The notes beneath the pieces were generated by a model that was given only the letters and a program-made list of their open reading frames with translations, was not told the origin of the DNA and did no database searches. Below are positions 35,155 through 44,219 of a DNA stretch of 64,000 bases, piece by piece (position 1 is the first letter of the stretch; every line of letters begins with the position of its first letter). This stretch comes from Oceanimonas doudoroffii (GTDB lineage Bacteria > Pseudomonadota > Gammaproteobacteria > Enterobacterales > Aeromonadaceae), in NCBI RefSeq assembly GCF_002242685.1, contig NZ_NBIM01000003.1, positions 62,001 through 126,000 of the forward strand, in the 5' to 3' direction. The position numbers and the translations under genes were made by a program.

Positions 35155-37522
35155 AGGACTCCAGAAATACCAGCAGTTCACGAAGGGGCATGGGTTTGGC
35201 GATCAGATAGCCCTGCAGAAAATGGCAGGGCTGAGTCGACAGGTAGGTGGCCTGGGCCGGTGTTTCCATGCCTTCGATCACCACCTTCATGCCAAGGTCG
35301 CCGATAATGCGCAAAATGCCTTCCAGCAGCAAGCCATCTTTTTGATTGCCGGGCAGGTGATCGATAAAGCTTTTGTCGATTTTCACCAGATCGATGGGAA
35401 AGGCACGCAAATAGTTGAGCGCCGAAAAGCCGGTGCCAAAGTCGTCGATGGCAATACGACAGCCGGCCCGCCGCAGGGCCGAGATACGCTCCAGGTGGTG
35501 TTCGTTACCCTGCATAAACAGCGACTCGGTGATTTCGAAAATCAGGTGGCGGGGCGAGAGCTGATGCCGTTCGATGATCGCCAGCCATTCCTCCCCCGCC
35601 AGCCCCAGGCTCTGGAACTCCAGGCTGGAGCGGTTGATGGCCATCTGCAACGGATACCCGGCCTGGTGCAGGCGCCGCAGATCGGTGCAGGCCCGGTTCA
35701 GCACCCAGTCTCCCAGGGCCTGCACCAGGCCGCTTTCCTCGGCCACCGGCACAAACTCCACCGGCGAAATGGCGCCCAGCTCCTCGTGTTGCCAGCGCAC
35801 CAGCGCCTCCAGCTTGGTAACCCGCCCCGACTGGGTGTCCACTATGGGCTGGTAATGCAGCCGCAGGCCGCCCTGGTGAATGGCATCCATCAAATCGTGC
35901 TGCAACCGCATGCGCCGGCTCTGGGCCCGGTTGAGCTGGTCGTCATACAGCGCCAGGGCTTCCTTCTTCTGCTTGGCACCAAACAGCGCCTGTTCGGCGT
36001 GTTGCAACAGGCTTTCGGCGTCTTCCTCCCCTACCCCGGGCCAGAGCGCCCCCCCCAGCGTGGCATCCACATAAAGCTGCTGCTCCGCCAGGGGCAACGG
36101 TCGGGCCAGGGCGCTCAGCAGGTGGCGGCCAAAAATGCGCGCCTGGCGGTGGTGCACTATACCCGGCACCAGCAGGGCGAACTCGTCACTGCCGATACGG
36201 GCCAGAAAGTCGCCGCTGCGCAGCCGACCCCGCAGCCGCGAGGCCACCTCCTGCAACACCTGATCCCCCACCTTGTGGTTCATGGCATTGTTGAACAGGC
36301 GAAAGTTGTTGATGTCGAGGATCAACAACGCAAAGGACTCGCTCAGCCGGCAGTGCCGGGCCAGCCGCTGCTGAAAGCTGGCACGGTTGGCCAGGCCGGT
36401 GAGGCTGTCCTTGACCTCCGGCGGCGCTCCCTGTTCGGTGGCATCGGGCTGGCCCATGTCGCTGAACACCGCCACGTAACGCAGTGCACCGCCGGGGCCG
36501 CGCAACGAGCCGATACGCAACCGCTCCGGATATACCTGACCGCTCTTGCGCCGGTTCCACACCTCACCGCGCCAAAAACCGCGATCGTTCAGGGCCTGGT
36601 TCATGCGCCGGTAGAACTCCCGGCTGTGCAGCCCGGAACGCAGCAACGAGGGGTAGCTGCCCCGCACCTCTTCTTCTCGAAAACCGGTGACCCGCTCAAA
36701 GGCCGGGCTGACATCCAGAATACGGCTGTTGCCGTCGCAGATCATCACCCCCTCGGGCTGCTCCGGGGCGGGAATAAAACGCACGTTCAGCCCTTCACGA
36801 AAGGGCGCCCGCGGGCGCAGGCTGGCCAGCGCCGCCATCAGGCACATCGGCTCACCACGCTGGTTGCGCACCAGGGTCAGCTGCACTTCGCCCAGCAGCA
36901 GGCGACCGTCGGGATGGCGGTAATGCTTCTCCACCACCGCCATGCCCAGGGCCGGCTCGTCGGCCAGCCGCCGATACAGGCGCAGGGTCTCGGGCCAGTC
37001 GCCGCCCAGGCTGAACTCGCGCAGGGAGCGACCCGCCATCTGGCCGTCAAGGCCGGCAATGCGCCGCACCGCCGCATTGCTCCATTCCACCACGCCATCC
37101 AGGGTCAGCCGTACCAGCGGCAACGGCAGCCGTTCAAACAGTGCCAACCGGGAAATCGCCTGCTGGGCCCTGTCGTGATGGGTGAAAACGGTGGCAAAAA
37201 AACCGAGCAAGGCACTGCGCGACAAGCGCACCCGGCGCTGACGCCGAAACAGCAACAAGGCGTGACCCGGGTAAAGATCGGCCAGCGACAACAACTGACC
37301 GGAAGCCATGCCCAGGGCGGCACATTGACGGCGGGTAAGGCGACGTTGGGGGCGAGCATCCAGTCCCGACAGGGGGCTGTCCGGCACCGGCATGCCGGCG
37401 GCCAGCAGCGGCTGCCAGCGAGTGCCCCGGCGCCGGCAGAGCATGGCGCCATCCGCCAGGCGCTGCTCCACCAGCTGACTCAGGCACCAGAGGTTGAACC
37501 AGGATAGAACCCCGTTTTCCAT
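35123..37522 (-). CDS. PAS-GGDEF-EAL protein with damaged GGDEF motif
   Basis: This 799-residue cytoplasmic protein has an N-terminal region of about 125 residues without known domain, two PAS segments (about 125-240 and 250-365), a GGDEF domain and an EAL domain. The GGDEF site reads GSDEF (residues 444-448), losing the second Gly needed for catalysis. The EAL domain keeps EAL (572-574), [33 protein letters not shown] and EGMET, so it is probably a cyclic di-GMP phosphodiesterase whose GGDEF domain is regulatory, perhaps GTP-binding. The ATG at 37522 is preferred to a TTG at 37543. Confidence 0.9.
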   Translation of the reverse strand: MENGVLSWFNLWCLSQLVEQRLADGAMLCRRRGTRWQPLLAAGMPVPDSPLSGLDARPQRRLTRRQCAALGMASGQLLSLADLYPGHALLLFRRQRRVRLSRSALLGFFATVFTHHDRAQQAISRLALFERLPLPLVRLTLDGVVEWSNAAVRRIAGLDGQMAGRSLREFSLGGDWPETLRLYRRLADEPALGMAVVEKHYRHPDGRLLLGEVQLTLVRNQRGEPMCLMAALASLRPRAPFREGLNVRFIPAPEQPEGVMICDGNSRILDVSPAFERVTGFREEEVRGSYPSLLRSGLHSREFYRRMNQALNDRGFWRGEVWNRRKSGQVYPERLRIGSLRGPGGALRYVAVFSDMGQPDATEQGAPPEVKDSLTGLANRASFQQRLARHCRLSESFALLILDINNFRLFNNAMNHKVGDQVLQEVASRLRGRLRSGDFLARIGSDEFALLVPGIVHHRQARIFGRHLLSALARPLPLAEQQLYVDATLGGALWPGVGEEDAESLLQHAEQALFGAKQKKEALALYDDQLNRAQSRRMRLQHDLMDAIHQGGLRLHYQPIVDTQSGRVTKLEALVRWQHEELGAISPVEFVPVAEESGLVQALGDWVLNRACTDLRRLHQAGYPLQMAINRSSLEFQSLGLAGEEWLAIIERHQLSPRHLIFEITESLFMQGNEHHLERISALRRAGCRIAIDDFGTGFSALNYLRAFPIDLVKIDKSFIDHLPGNQKDGLLLEGILRIIGDLGMKVVIEGMETPAQATYLSTQPCHFLQGYLIAKPMPLRELLVFLESYAGHTVSTAD

Positions 37523-37635
37523 TAAGCGTGTCTCATTAACCAATACCCGCCCATTGTGCCTGCAACCGGGCCCGGCCTCTACCCTGACTCATGGATCAAA
37601 AAAGGTGGCCTGGGCCACCTTGTTTTGGAGTGGAC

Positions 37636-39678
37636 TCAAGCGGAAATGCCCGAGTGACGCAGCAGGGCGTCGATGTTTGGCTCCCGGCCTCGAAACTGCC
37701 TGAACAGCTCCATCGGCTCTTTTGAGCCCCCCTGTTCCAGAATGGCATGCAGAAAGTCGCGCCCGGTTTTTGCCGAGAACACCCCTTCTTCCTCAAACCG
37801 GGAGAAGGCATCGCTCGACAGCACCTCGGCCCACTTGTAACTGTAGTAGCCCGCCGCATAGCCACCGGCGAAAATATGGGAGAAACCGTGCTGAAAGCGG
37901 TTGAAGGCCGGCGGCGTCAGCACCGCCACCTGGCTGCGCACCTCATCCAGCACCTGCTGTACCCGGCCCGGCTCGGCGCATTTGTCATCCATATGCAGAC
38001 GGAAGTCGAACAGGGCGAACTCCAGCTGGCGCAGCATCATCAGCGCCGAATGGTAGTTGCGCGCCGCCAGCATGCGCTCCAGCAGATCCGCCGGCAGTGG
38101 CTCATGGGTTTCATAATGGCCGGAAATAAACGCCAGCGCCTCGGGCTGCCAGCACCAGTTTTCCAGGAACTGGCTGGGCAACTCCACCGCGTCCCAGGCC
38201 ACGCCATTGATGCCGGCCACCCCGGCCACGTCCACCTTGGTCAGCATATGGTGAATGCCATGGCCAAATTCGTGGAACAGGGTCAGCACCTCGTTGTGGG
38301 TAAAGAGTGCGGGCTTGTCGCCCACCGGGCCGTTGAAGTTGCAGGTGAGGTAGGCCACCGGCTTTTGCAGGCTGCCGTCTTCCCGGTAGCGACGGCCAAT
38401 GCAGTCGTCCATCCAGGCACCGCCACGCTTGTTGGCGCGGGCATAGAGATCCAGGTAAAAGCTGCCGCGCAGCTCGCCGGTTTCATCAAAGATGTCGAAG
38501 AAGCGCACGTCCGGATGCCAGACTTCCACACCGAAACGCTCCACCACCTTGATGCCGAACAGCCGCTTGACGGTCTCGAACAGTCCGTGAATGACCCGGT
38601 TCTCGGGAAAATAGGGCCGCAGCTCCTCGTCGGAGATGGTGTATTTATGCTGCTTGAGTTTTTCGCCGTAGTAGCTCAGATCCCAGGCATTGAGCTCGCT
38701 CACGCCAAACTGCGCCTCGGCGAAGTCCTTGAGCTCGGCCAGCTCGGTCTGTCCCTGTGGGTGGCTGCGGCTGGCCAGTTGCTCGAGAAATTCCAGCACC
38801 TGCTGCTCGCTTTCCGCCATCTTGGTGGCCAGCGACACCTGGGCGTAATTGTCAAAGCCCAGCAGGGTGGCCAGCTCCTGTTTCAGGGCCAGGGTTTCCT
38901 CGATCACTCTGGTGTTATCAAACTCGCCGGCATTGGGACCCTGATCGGAAGCCCGGGTGGTAAAGGCGTAATACATTTCCTCGCGCAGCTCGGCGTCGTC
39001 GGCATACATCATCACCGGTAGGTAGGACGGAATGTCGAGGGTGAACACCCAGCCGTCCAGCTCGCGGGCTTTGGCCTGGGCCTCGGCGGCGGCCAGGGCC
39101 GATTCCGGCAGGCCGGCCAGCCGGGCCTGGTCGGTGATGTGCTTGTGCCAGGCCTGGGTGGCGTCGAGCACCCGGTTGGCAAAGGTGGAAGACAGCTCCG
39201 ACAGCCGCGCCTGAATTTCACCAAAGCGGCGCTTCTGCTCGGTTTCAAGGGCGATGCCCGACAGCCGAAAATCACGCAGGGTGTTGGCCACTTCCTTTTG
39301 CTGGGCCAGGCTCAGCTTCTTGAAACTGTCCCGGTCGGCCAGGCTTTGATAGGCCTCGAACAGTCCCTGATGCTGACCCATCCAGGTGTGGTATTCCGAC
39401 AGCAGCGGCAGGCAGGACTCATAGGCCTGGCGCAGCTCCTCGCTGTTGAGCACGCTGTTGAGATGACTGACCGGCGACCAGATGCGGCTGAGGTGATCGT
39501 TCACTTCTTCCAGCGGCGCCACCAGGTTGTCCCAGGTGAACTGCTCGTGACGGGCCAGCACGGTTTCCACCCGCTTTTTGCAATCCGCAATGGCATGCTC
39601 CACGGCCGGTCTTACGTGCTCCGGCTTGATTTGGCTGAACGGCGGCAGGCCGTCCATGATGAGAAGCGGATTCGTCAT
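37636..39678 (-). CDS. prlC: Oligopeptidase A
   Basis: The 680-residue M3-family zinc metallopeptidase has the same length as E. coli PrlC and the active site LFHEFGHGIHHML, preceded by NGPVGDKPALFTHNEV. It degrades short peptides, including cleaved signal peptides, in the cytoplasm. The start MTNPLLIMDGLPPFSQIKPEHV is typical. It lies upstream of the EAL and rsmJ genes on the minus strand and divergent from gor, with about 215 bases between starts. Confidence 0.97.
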   Translation of the reverse strand: MTNPLLIMDGLPPFSQIKPEHVRPAVEHAIADCKKRVETVLARHEQFTWDNLVAPLEEVNDHLSRIWSPVSHLNSVLNSEELRQAYESCLPLLSEYHTWMGQHQGLFEAYQSLADRDSFKKLSLAQQKEVANTLRDFRLSGIALETEQKRRFGEIQARLSELSSTFANRVLDATQAWHKHITDQARLAGLPESALAAAEAQAKARELDGWVFTLDIPSYLPVMMYADDAELREEMYYAFTTRASDQGPNAGEFDNTRVIEETLALKQELATLLGFDNYAQVSLATKMAESEQQVLEFLEQLASRSHPQGQTELAELKDFAEAQFGVSELNAWDLSYYGEKLKQHKYTISDEELRPYFPENRVIHGLFETVKRLFGIKVVERFGVEVWHPDVRFFDIFDETGELRGSFYLDLYARANKRGGAWMDDCIGRRYREDGSLQKPVAYLTCNFNGPVGDKPALFTHNEVLTLFHEFGHGIHHMLTKVDVAGVAGINGVAWDAVELPSQFLENWCWQPEALAFISGHYETHEPLPADLLERMLAARNYHSALMMLRQLEFALFDFRLHMDDKCAEPGRVQQVLDEVRSQVAVLTPPAFNRFQHGFSHIFAGGYAAGYYSYKWAEVLSSDAFSRFEEEGVFSAKTGRDFLHAILEQGGSKEPMELFRQFRGREPNIDALLRHSGISA

Positions 39679-39894
39679 GGTCCTTTACCTCTTGTTGTTT
39701 GGCCGTCGCGCTGCATTCGGCAGCCGAGGGAATACTCCCTAACATGGTGATAATGGCAAGAATGTTCAAGCCTTTAGTGCCCTCACTCGGCTCACGGCCG
39801 GCGAACTGGCGATTTGTTGAGCACCCCAGCCGGCACGACTTGAGGTACAATCGGCCGACGGCTTTGAATGAACCTTCATCCACGGAGCAAACTT

Positions 39895-41247
39895 ATGGCA
39901 CAGCATTTCGACTATATCGCCATCGGCGGCGGCAGCGGCGGCATCGCCTCCGCCAACCGGGCGGCCATGTACGGAAAGAAAGTGGCCCTGATCGAGGCCA
40001 AAGATCTGGGTGGCACCTGCGTCAACGTGGGCTGTGTGCCCAAGAAGGTAATGTGGCACGGCGCCCAGGTGGCCGAAGCCATCAAGCTTTATGCCGCCGA
40101 CTACGGTTTCGATGTGGAGCTAAAAGGTCATGACTGGAGCACCCTGGTGGAGAGCCGCCAGGCCTACATTGGCCGTATTCACCAGTCTTACGACCGAGTG
40201 CTGGGCAATAACAAGGTCACGGTAATCAAAGGCTTTGCCCGCTTCCAGGACGCGCATACCGTGGAAGTGAATGGAGAACAATATACCGCCGACCATATTC
40301 TGATCGCCACCGGCGGCGAGCCCATTATTCCGAACATTCCCGGCGCCGAGCACGGTATCGACTCCAATGGCTTCTTTGAGCTGACCGCGCAACCGAAGCG
40401 GGTGGCCGTGGTGGGCGCCGGCTACATTGCCGTGGAGCTGGCCGGGGTACTGCATTCACTTGGCAGCGAAACCCACCTGCTGGTGCGCAAGCACGCGCCG
40501 CTGCGCAACTTCGATCCGCTGCTGACCGATACCCTGGTGGAAGTGATGGCCGCCGATGGCCCCACCCTGCACACCCATTCCGTGCCCCAGAGCGTGGAAA
40601 AGCACGCCGACGGCAGCCTGACCCTGACCCTGGAAAACGGCGAATCACTCACCGTGGACTGCCTGATCTGGGCCATCGGCCGCCGCCCGCTGACCGACAA
40701 GCTCAACCTGGACAGCGCCGGTGTCGAGCTGGATGCCAAGGGCCACATCAAGGTCGATGAATATCAGAACACCTCGGCCAAGGGCGTGTATGCCGTGGGC
40801 GACAATATCGGATACGTGGAGCTGACCCCGGTCGCGGTCAAGGCCGGCCGCCAGTTGTCCGAGCGGCTGTTCAACAACAAGCCCGAGGCGAAGATGGACT
40901 ACGATCTGGTGCCCACCGTGGTGTTCAGCCATCCGCCCATCGGCACCATGGGCCTGACCGAGCCGGAAGCCCGCGAGCGCTTCGGCGACGATCAGGTCAA
41001 GGTCTACACCTCTTCCTTTACCGCCATGTACACCGCCGTGACTCAACACCGCCAGCCCTGCAAAATGAAGCTGGTGTGTGCCGGCGACAACGAAAAGGTG
41101 GTGGGTATTCACGGCATCGGCTTTGGCATGGACGAGATCCTGCAAGGCTTTGCGGTGGCGGTGAAGATGGGCGCCACCAAGGCCGACTTCGACGCCTGCG
41201 TGGCCATACACCCCACCGGGGCGGAAGAATTCGTCACAATGAGATAA
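39895..41247 (+). CDS. gor: Glutathione-disulfide reductase
   Basis: The 450-residue flavoenzyme reduces oxidised glutathione with NADPH. It has the FAD motif [18 protein letters not shown], the redox disulfide in [16 protein letters not shown], the NADPH motif [42 protein letters not shown] and the C-terminal [12 protein letters not shown]. Length equals E. coli Gor. GGAG lies upstream of the ATG at 39895; nine codons of in-frame sequence before it are not family-like. A terminator follows within 20 bases. Confidence 0.98.
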   Translation: MAQHFDYIAIGGGSGGIASANRAAMYGKKVALIEAKDLGGTCVNVGCVPKKVMWHGAQVAEAIKLYAADYGFDVELKGHDWSTLVESRQAYIGRIHQSYDRVLGNNKVTVIKGFARFQDAHTVEVNGEQYTADHILIATGGEPIIPNIPGAEHGIDSNGFFELTAQPKRVAVVGAGYIAVELAGVLHSLGSETHLLVRKHAPLRNFDPLLTDTLVEVMAADGPTLHTHSVPQSVEKHADGSLTLTLENGESLTVDCLIWAIGRRPLTDKLNLDSAGVELDAKGHIKVDEYQNTSAKGVYAVGDNIGYVELTPVAVKAGRQLSERLFNNKPEAKMDYDLVPTVVFSHPPIGTMGLTEPEARERFGDDQVKVYTSSFTAMYTAVTQHRQPCKMKLVCAGDNEKVVGIHGIGFGMDEILQGFAVAVKMGATKADFDACVAIHPTGAEEFVTMR

Positions 41248-41265
41248 GCAACTGATATAAATAAC

Positions 41266-41294
41266 AAAAGGCCGGATTAACACTCGGCCTTTTT
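41266..41294 (+). terminator. Rho-independent terminator after gor
   Basis: AAAAGGCCG (41266-41274) pairs perfectly with CGGCCTTTT (41285-41293), and the T run continues. Confidence 0.9.
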
Positions 41295-41373
41295 CGTTTC
41301 TGGCCGCCGTGCGCCTTCCGCTCATGGCCTATACTTCAAACGACGTTCGGTAGCTGTCGAGGAGGACCAAACC

Positions 41374-41829
41374 ATGCCGGCTCAACGATTGCAGCAATAC
41401 CTTGACCAGCAGGAAGTCAAATACCGGGTCATTAGTCACTCGCCGGCGTTTACCGCTCAGGAAGTGGCGGAAACCGCCCATATACCGGGCAGGATGATGG
41501 CCAAGGTCGTGATCATGACGCTGGATGGCCGAATGGCAATGGTGGTGGTGCCCGCCCCCAAGATAATCCATCCCGACAGCCTGGCCCGTTCCCTGTCGGT
41601 GCAGGAAGCAACCTTGCTGCATGAAAACCACTTTCGGGAACAGTTTCCCGACTGTGAAGTGGGTGCCCTGCCTCCCTTCGGTAACCTGTATGACATGCCG
41701 GTGTATCTAGACACCGAGCTCGCCCGGCAGGAAGAGATCGTCTTCAGTGCCGGCAGTTACCGTGAGCTGTTTAGCCTGCCGATGAAAGACTACCTGAGAC
41801 TGGTTCAGCCTCAGGAAATAACCCACTAG
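41374..41829 (+). CDS. YbaK/EbsC-domain aminoacyl-tRNA deacylase-like protein
   Basis: The 151-residue single-domain protein (RLQQYLDQQEVKYRVISHSP, TAQEVAETAHIPGRMMAKVVIM, DCEVGALPPFGNLYDMPVYLD) belongs to the YbaK/ProX trans-editing family. These proteins hydrolyse mischarged tRNAs, for example Ala- or Cys-tRNAPro; the exact substrate cannot be told from sequence. The Lys in the MMAKVV block corresponds to the conserved YbaK lysine. It stands alone between two terminators; TCGAGGAGG precedes the ATG. Confidence 0.9.
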   Translation: MPAQRLQQYLDQQEVKYRVISHSPAFTAQEVAETAHIPGRMMAKVVIMTLDGRMAMVVVPAPKIIHPDSLARSLSVQEATLLHENHFREQFPDCEVGALPPFGNLYDMPVYLDTELARQEEIVFSAGSYRELFSLPMKDYLRLVQPQEITH

Positions 41830-41944
41830 TCGGGGCCAGTAATGCCACTGCCTCTTATTGTCCTGGCCTGAATGACCGGCTGGGCGACCCCGACGGCGGC
41901 CGAGAATGTGCCACCCGGCTGCGGCAACCATACTGCATTGTTCG

Positions 41945-41968
41945 GCCGGGGCCTGCCCCGGCTTTTTT
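41945..41968 (+). terminator. Rho-independent terminator after the YbaK-type gene
   Basis: GCCGGGGC (41945-41952) pairs perfectly with GCCCCGGC (41955-41962) and six Ts follow. It lies 116 bases after the deacylase stop. Confidence 0.88.
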
Positions 41969-42020
41969 ATGCCCGGCCTTAGGCGGCGGTTTATTTCCTG
42001 ACAACAAGTAAATATCATAT

Positions 42021-42035
42021 TGAAACTCATTCTCA
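42021..42035. promoter_or_regulatory. Fur-like box upstream of the two-component system
   Basis: TGAAACTCATTCTCA matches the Fur 7-1-7 core TGATAATCATTATCA at 12 of 15 positions and lies 26 bases before the response regulator start. Iron control fits the TonB receptor and ABC importer downstream. Confidence 0.6.
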
Positions 42036-42061
42036 CCCAATGGATTCAACGAGAACACGTC

Positions 42062-42754
42062 ATGGAACACGCCGCCCGCATTCTTGTGATTGAAGACGAC
42101 CGCGCCCTTAACGATCAACTGGCCGAGCTGTTGCAGGGTCATGGCTATCAGGTCAGCCAGTGTTTTGATGGCGAGCAGGGACTACTGGCCGCCCTGGATC
42201 CGTCCGTTGAGCTGATCCTGCTCGACGTGCTGCTGCCGGTGAGGGACGGGTTTTCCCTGCTCAAGCTGCTGCGCCAGAGCCTGCACACTCCGGTGATCAT
42301 GCTCACCGCCTGCGGCGCGGAAGAAGAACGTATTCAGGGCTTCAGCCAGGGTGCCGACGACTACCTGGCCAAGCCCTTCAGCTTTACCGAACTGGTGCTG
42401 CGCATTGAGGCCCTGCTGCGCCGCGCCCGCGGCCGCATGACTCCTTCGGCCGATCTGACGCAACTGACCCACGACGAGCTGTGGCTGGATCGTCGCCGGC
42501 AGCAGGCCGGATTTCGCCAGGTCTCGCTGGATCTGACTCCCATACAGTTCAAACTGCTCTGGACCCTGGTGCAAAACCGGGGGGAGGTGCTGAGCAAACC
42601 GTTTCTGTATCAGCAGGTGTTGGAGCGGGAATTCAGCCGCTATGACCGCAGCCTGGACATGCACCTGAGTCGAGTACGGCGCAAGCTGGACGAGGCCGGC
42701 ATGGGTGGCGCCTGCCTGCAAACGGTGCACGGCACCGGATATCTGTTTAAATGA
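42062..42754 (+). CDS. OmpR-family response regulator (PfeR-like)
   Basis: This 230-residue regulator has a receiver domain (ILVIEDDRALNDQLAELL, phospho-acceptor Asp in LILLDVLLPVRDG, conserved Lys in DDYLAKPFSF) and an OmpR-type winged helix at about residues 140-228 (SLDLTPIQFKLLWTLVQNRGEVLSK, YDRSLDMHLSRVRRKL). Its stop overlaps the sensor kinase start (ATGA). Together with the TonB receptor just downstream it resembles PfeRS of Pseudomonas aeruginosa, which induces the enterobactin receptor PfeA. I start at 42062; the 14-codon extension runs through the Fur-like box. Confidence 0.9.
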   Translation: MEHAARILVIEDDRALNDQLAELLQGHGYQVSQCFDGEQGLLAALDPSVELILLDVLLPVRDGFSLLKLLRQSLHTPVIMLTACGAEEERIQGFSQGADDYLAKPFSFTELVLRIEALLRRARGRMTPSADLTQLTHDELWLDRRRQQAGFRQVSLDLTPIQFKLLWTLVQNRGEVLSKPFLYQQVLEREFSRYDRSLDMHLSRVRRKLDEAGMGGACLQTVHGTGYLFK

Positions 42755-44100
42755 ACCGCCGGCTATTGTGGAAACTGTGCGCCACCATCGCCGTGGGCAC
42801 GGTGGCGCTGTTCTCGCTGCTCAACTATCTGATGGAACACACCGAGACCAGCATGAGCCACATCGATCGGAAGCACCGCCAGACCTTGCTGGACTACGGC
42901 GCCGAGGCAGAGCGACTGTACAATGCCGGCGACGAAGCGGCCCTGGCGCGCTGGCTGGCGGAACTGCAACGCCGGGAGCAAACCTGGGCGGCGGTGCTCC
43001 ATTCCCACCTGGAGCCGGTAGCCAACAGCGTGATCAACCAGCGCTTTCAGGACGGTTTTCGCCTGGGCCGCAGCGTGGACTGGATGATCCATCTCTACTT
43101 TACCGAAAACCCCATCATGGAAGTCACCTTTGCCAGTGGTCATACCCATTTCCTGATCCAGCTGCCTCAACGCATGCGCCCGGGAGGGTATCAGCCCCAC
43201 ACTCGCGTGCTGCTGCAACTGGCGCTGCCGCTGCTGCTGCTGGTGCTGCTGAGCCTGGTGCTTTATCGCCATCTGATGCAGCCCCTGCGCCAGCTGGAAA
43301 AGGCCACCCGCCGCTTCAGCGAAGGCGAGCACAGGGTGCGAGTGCGGGCTTCGCTGGGCAAACGCAATGACGAGCTGGCGCGGCTGGCCGAGACCTTTGA
43401 TCATATGGCCGCACGTACCGAGGGGCTGATCCAGTCCCAACGCCACCTGATTGCCGATCTGTCCCACGAGTTGCGCACGCCCCTCACCCGCATTGAAATG
43501 GCGGTAGACCGCGCCGAGCAGACCGCCGACGTCACCACGGTGCTGACCCGGATTCGCCGCGACGGCGCCCTGATGCGGCAGTTGGCGGAAGACACCCTGA
43601 CCCTGGCCTGGCTTGAAAACGAGCGACCCAGGCTGAACGGCGACGACTTTGACCTGACCGACCTGCTCGACAGCCTGCTGGACGATGCCCGTTTTGAGTT
43701 TCCACACCATCGCATTCGAGCGAGCCTGCCCGATGACGCTCCCCTGGCCAACAGCAGCCAACGTGCCCTGGGCCAGGCCATTGAAAACGTGCTGCGCAAC
43801 GCCCTTGACCACACCCCGCCGGGTCGCGAGGTGGCCATCACCCTGACCAACCTGGACTCGGGCTATTGCCTGACCATTGACGACCAGGGGCCGGGCGTAC
43901 CTGACGAGCACCTCGATCGTATTTTTCAGCCTTTCTTTCGCCTGGACGCCGCCCGCCGCAGCGAAACCAGCAGCTTTGGCCTGGGGCTGGCGCTGGCCCG
44001 GCGGCAGCTGGAGGCGGCCGGCGGCCGAATCACCGCGAGCAACCGCCTTGAGGGCGGCCTGCGAATGTGCATTCTGCTGCCGCAGCAGGGACCCGAATAA
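42751..44100 (+). CDS. Sensor histidine kinase (PfeS-like)
   Basis: The 449-residue inner-membrane kinase has a first membrane helix at about 5-27, a periplasmic sensor region of roughly 120 residues, a second helix near 153-175 (LLLQLALPLLLLVLLSLVLY), HAMP, the phospho-accepting His in LIADLSHELRTPLTR and an ATPase domain with ENVLRNALDHT, IDDQGPGVP and SFGLGLALARRQLEAAGG. It should phosphorylate the coupled OmpR-type regulator. The adjacent receptor suggests sensing of a siderophore or iron complex in the periplasm. Confidence 0.92.
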   Translation: MNRRLLWKLCATIAVGTVALFSLLNYLMEHTETSMSHIDRKHRQTLLDYGAEAERLYNAGDEAALARWLAELQRREQTWAAVLHSHLEPVANSVINQRFQDGFRLGRSVDWMIHLYFTENPIMEVTFASGHTHFLIQLPQRMRPGGYQPHTRVLLQLALPLLLLVLLSLVLYRHLMQPLRQLEKATRRFSEGEHRVRVRASLGKRNDELARLAETFDHMAARTEGLIQSQRHLIADLSHELRTPLTRIEMAVDRAEQTADVTTVLTRIRRDGALMRQLAEDTLTLAWLENERPRLNGDDFDLTDLLDSLLDDARFEFPHHRIRASLPDDAPLANSSQRALGQAIENVLRNALDHTPPGREVAITLTNLDSGYCLTIDDQGPGVPDEHLDRIFQPFFRLDAARRSETSSFGLGLALARRQLEAAGGRITASNRLEGGLRMCILLPQQGPE

Positions 44101-44186
44101 GGCGACCACCTTCAACAAAATGTAACGGTTGTAAAATCGGTTCACTTTGCCGACTTATCGAACAAGAATACGCCTGCTAGTTTATA

Positions 44187-44201
44187 TGATAATAATTCTT
44201 G
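44187..44201. promoter_or_regulatory. Fur-like box upstream of the TonB receptor
   Basis: TGATAATAATTCTTG matches the Fur core TGATAATCATTATCA at 11 of 15 positions, with a perfect left half. It lies just upstream of the GAGG ribosome site and GTG start of the receptor. Confidence 0.5.
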
Positions 44202-44219
44202 TTTAATGAGGTAGACACA

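Noticed and set aside
34808..37507. An 899-codon open frame on the plus strand
   Set aside because: It is antisense to rsmJ and the GGDEF/EAL gene, whose motifs are unmistakable; the plus-strand product is His/Gln/Pro-rich without domains.
42062..44100. PmrAB/ColRS identity for the two-component system
   Set aside because: No lipid A or polymyxin-resistance gene is adjacent; the TonB receptor next door and the Fur-like box favour a PfeRS-like role.
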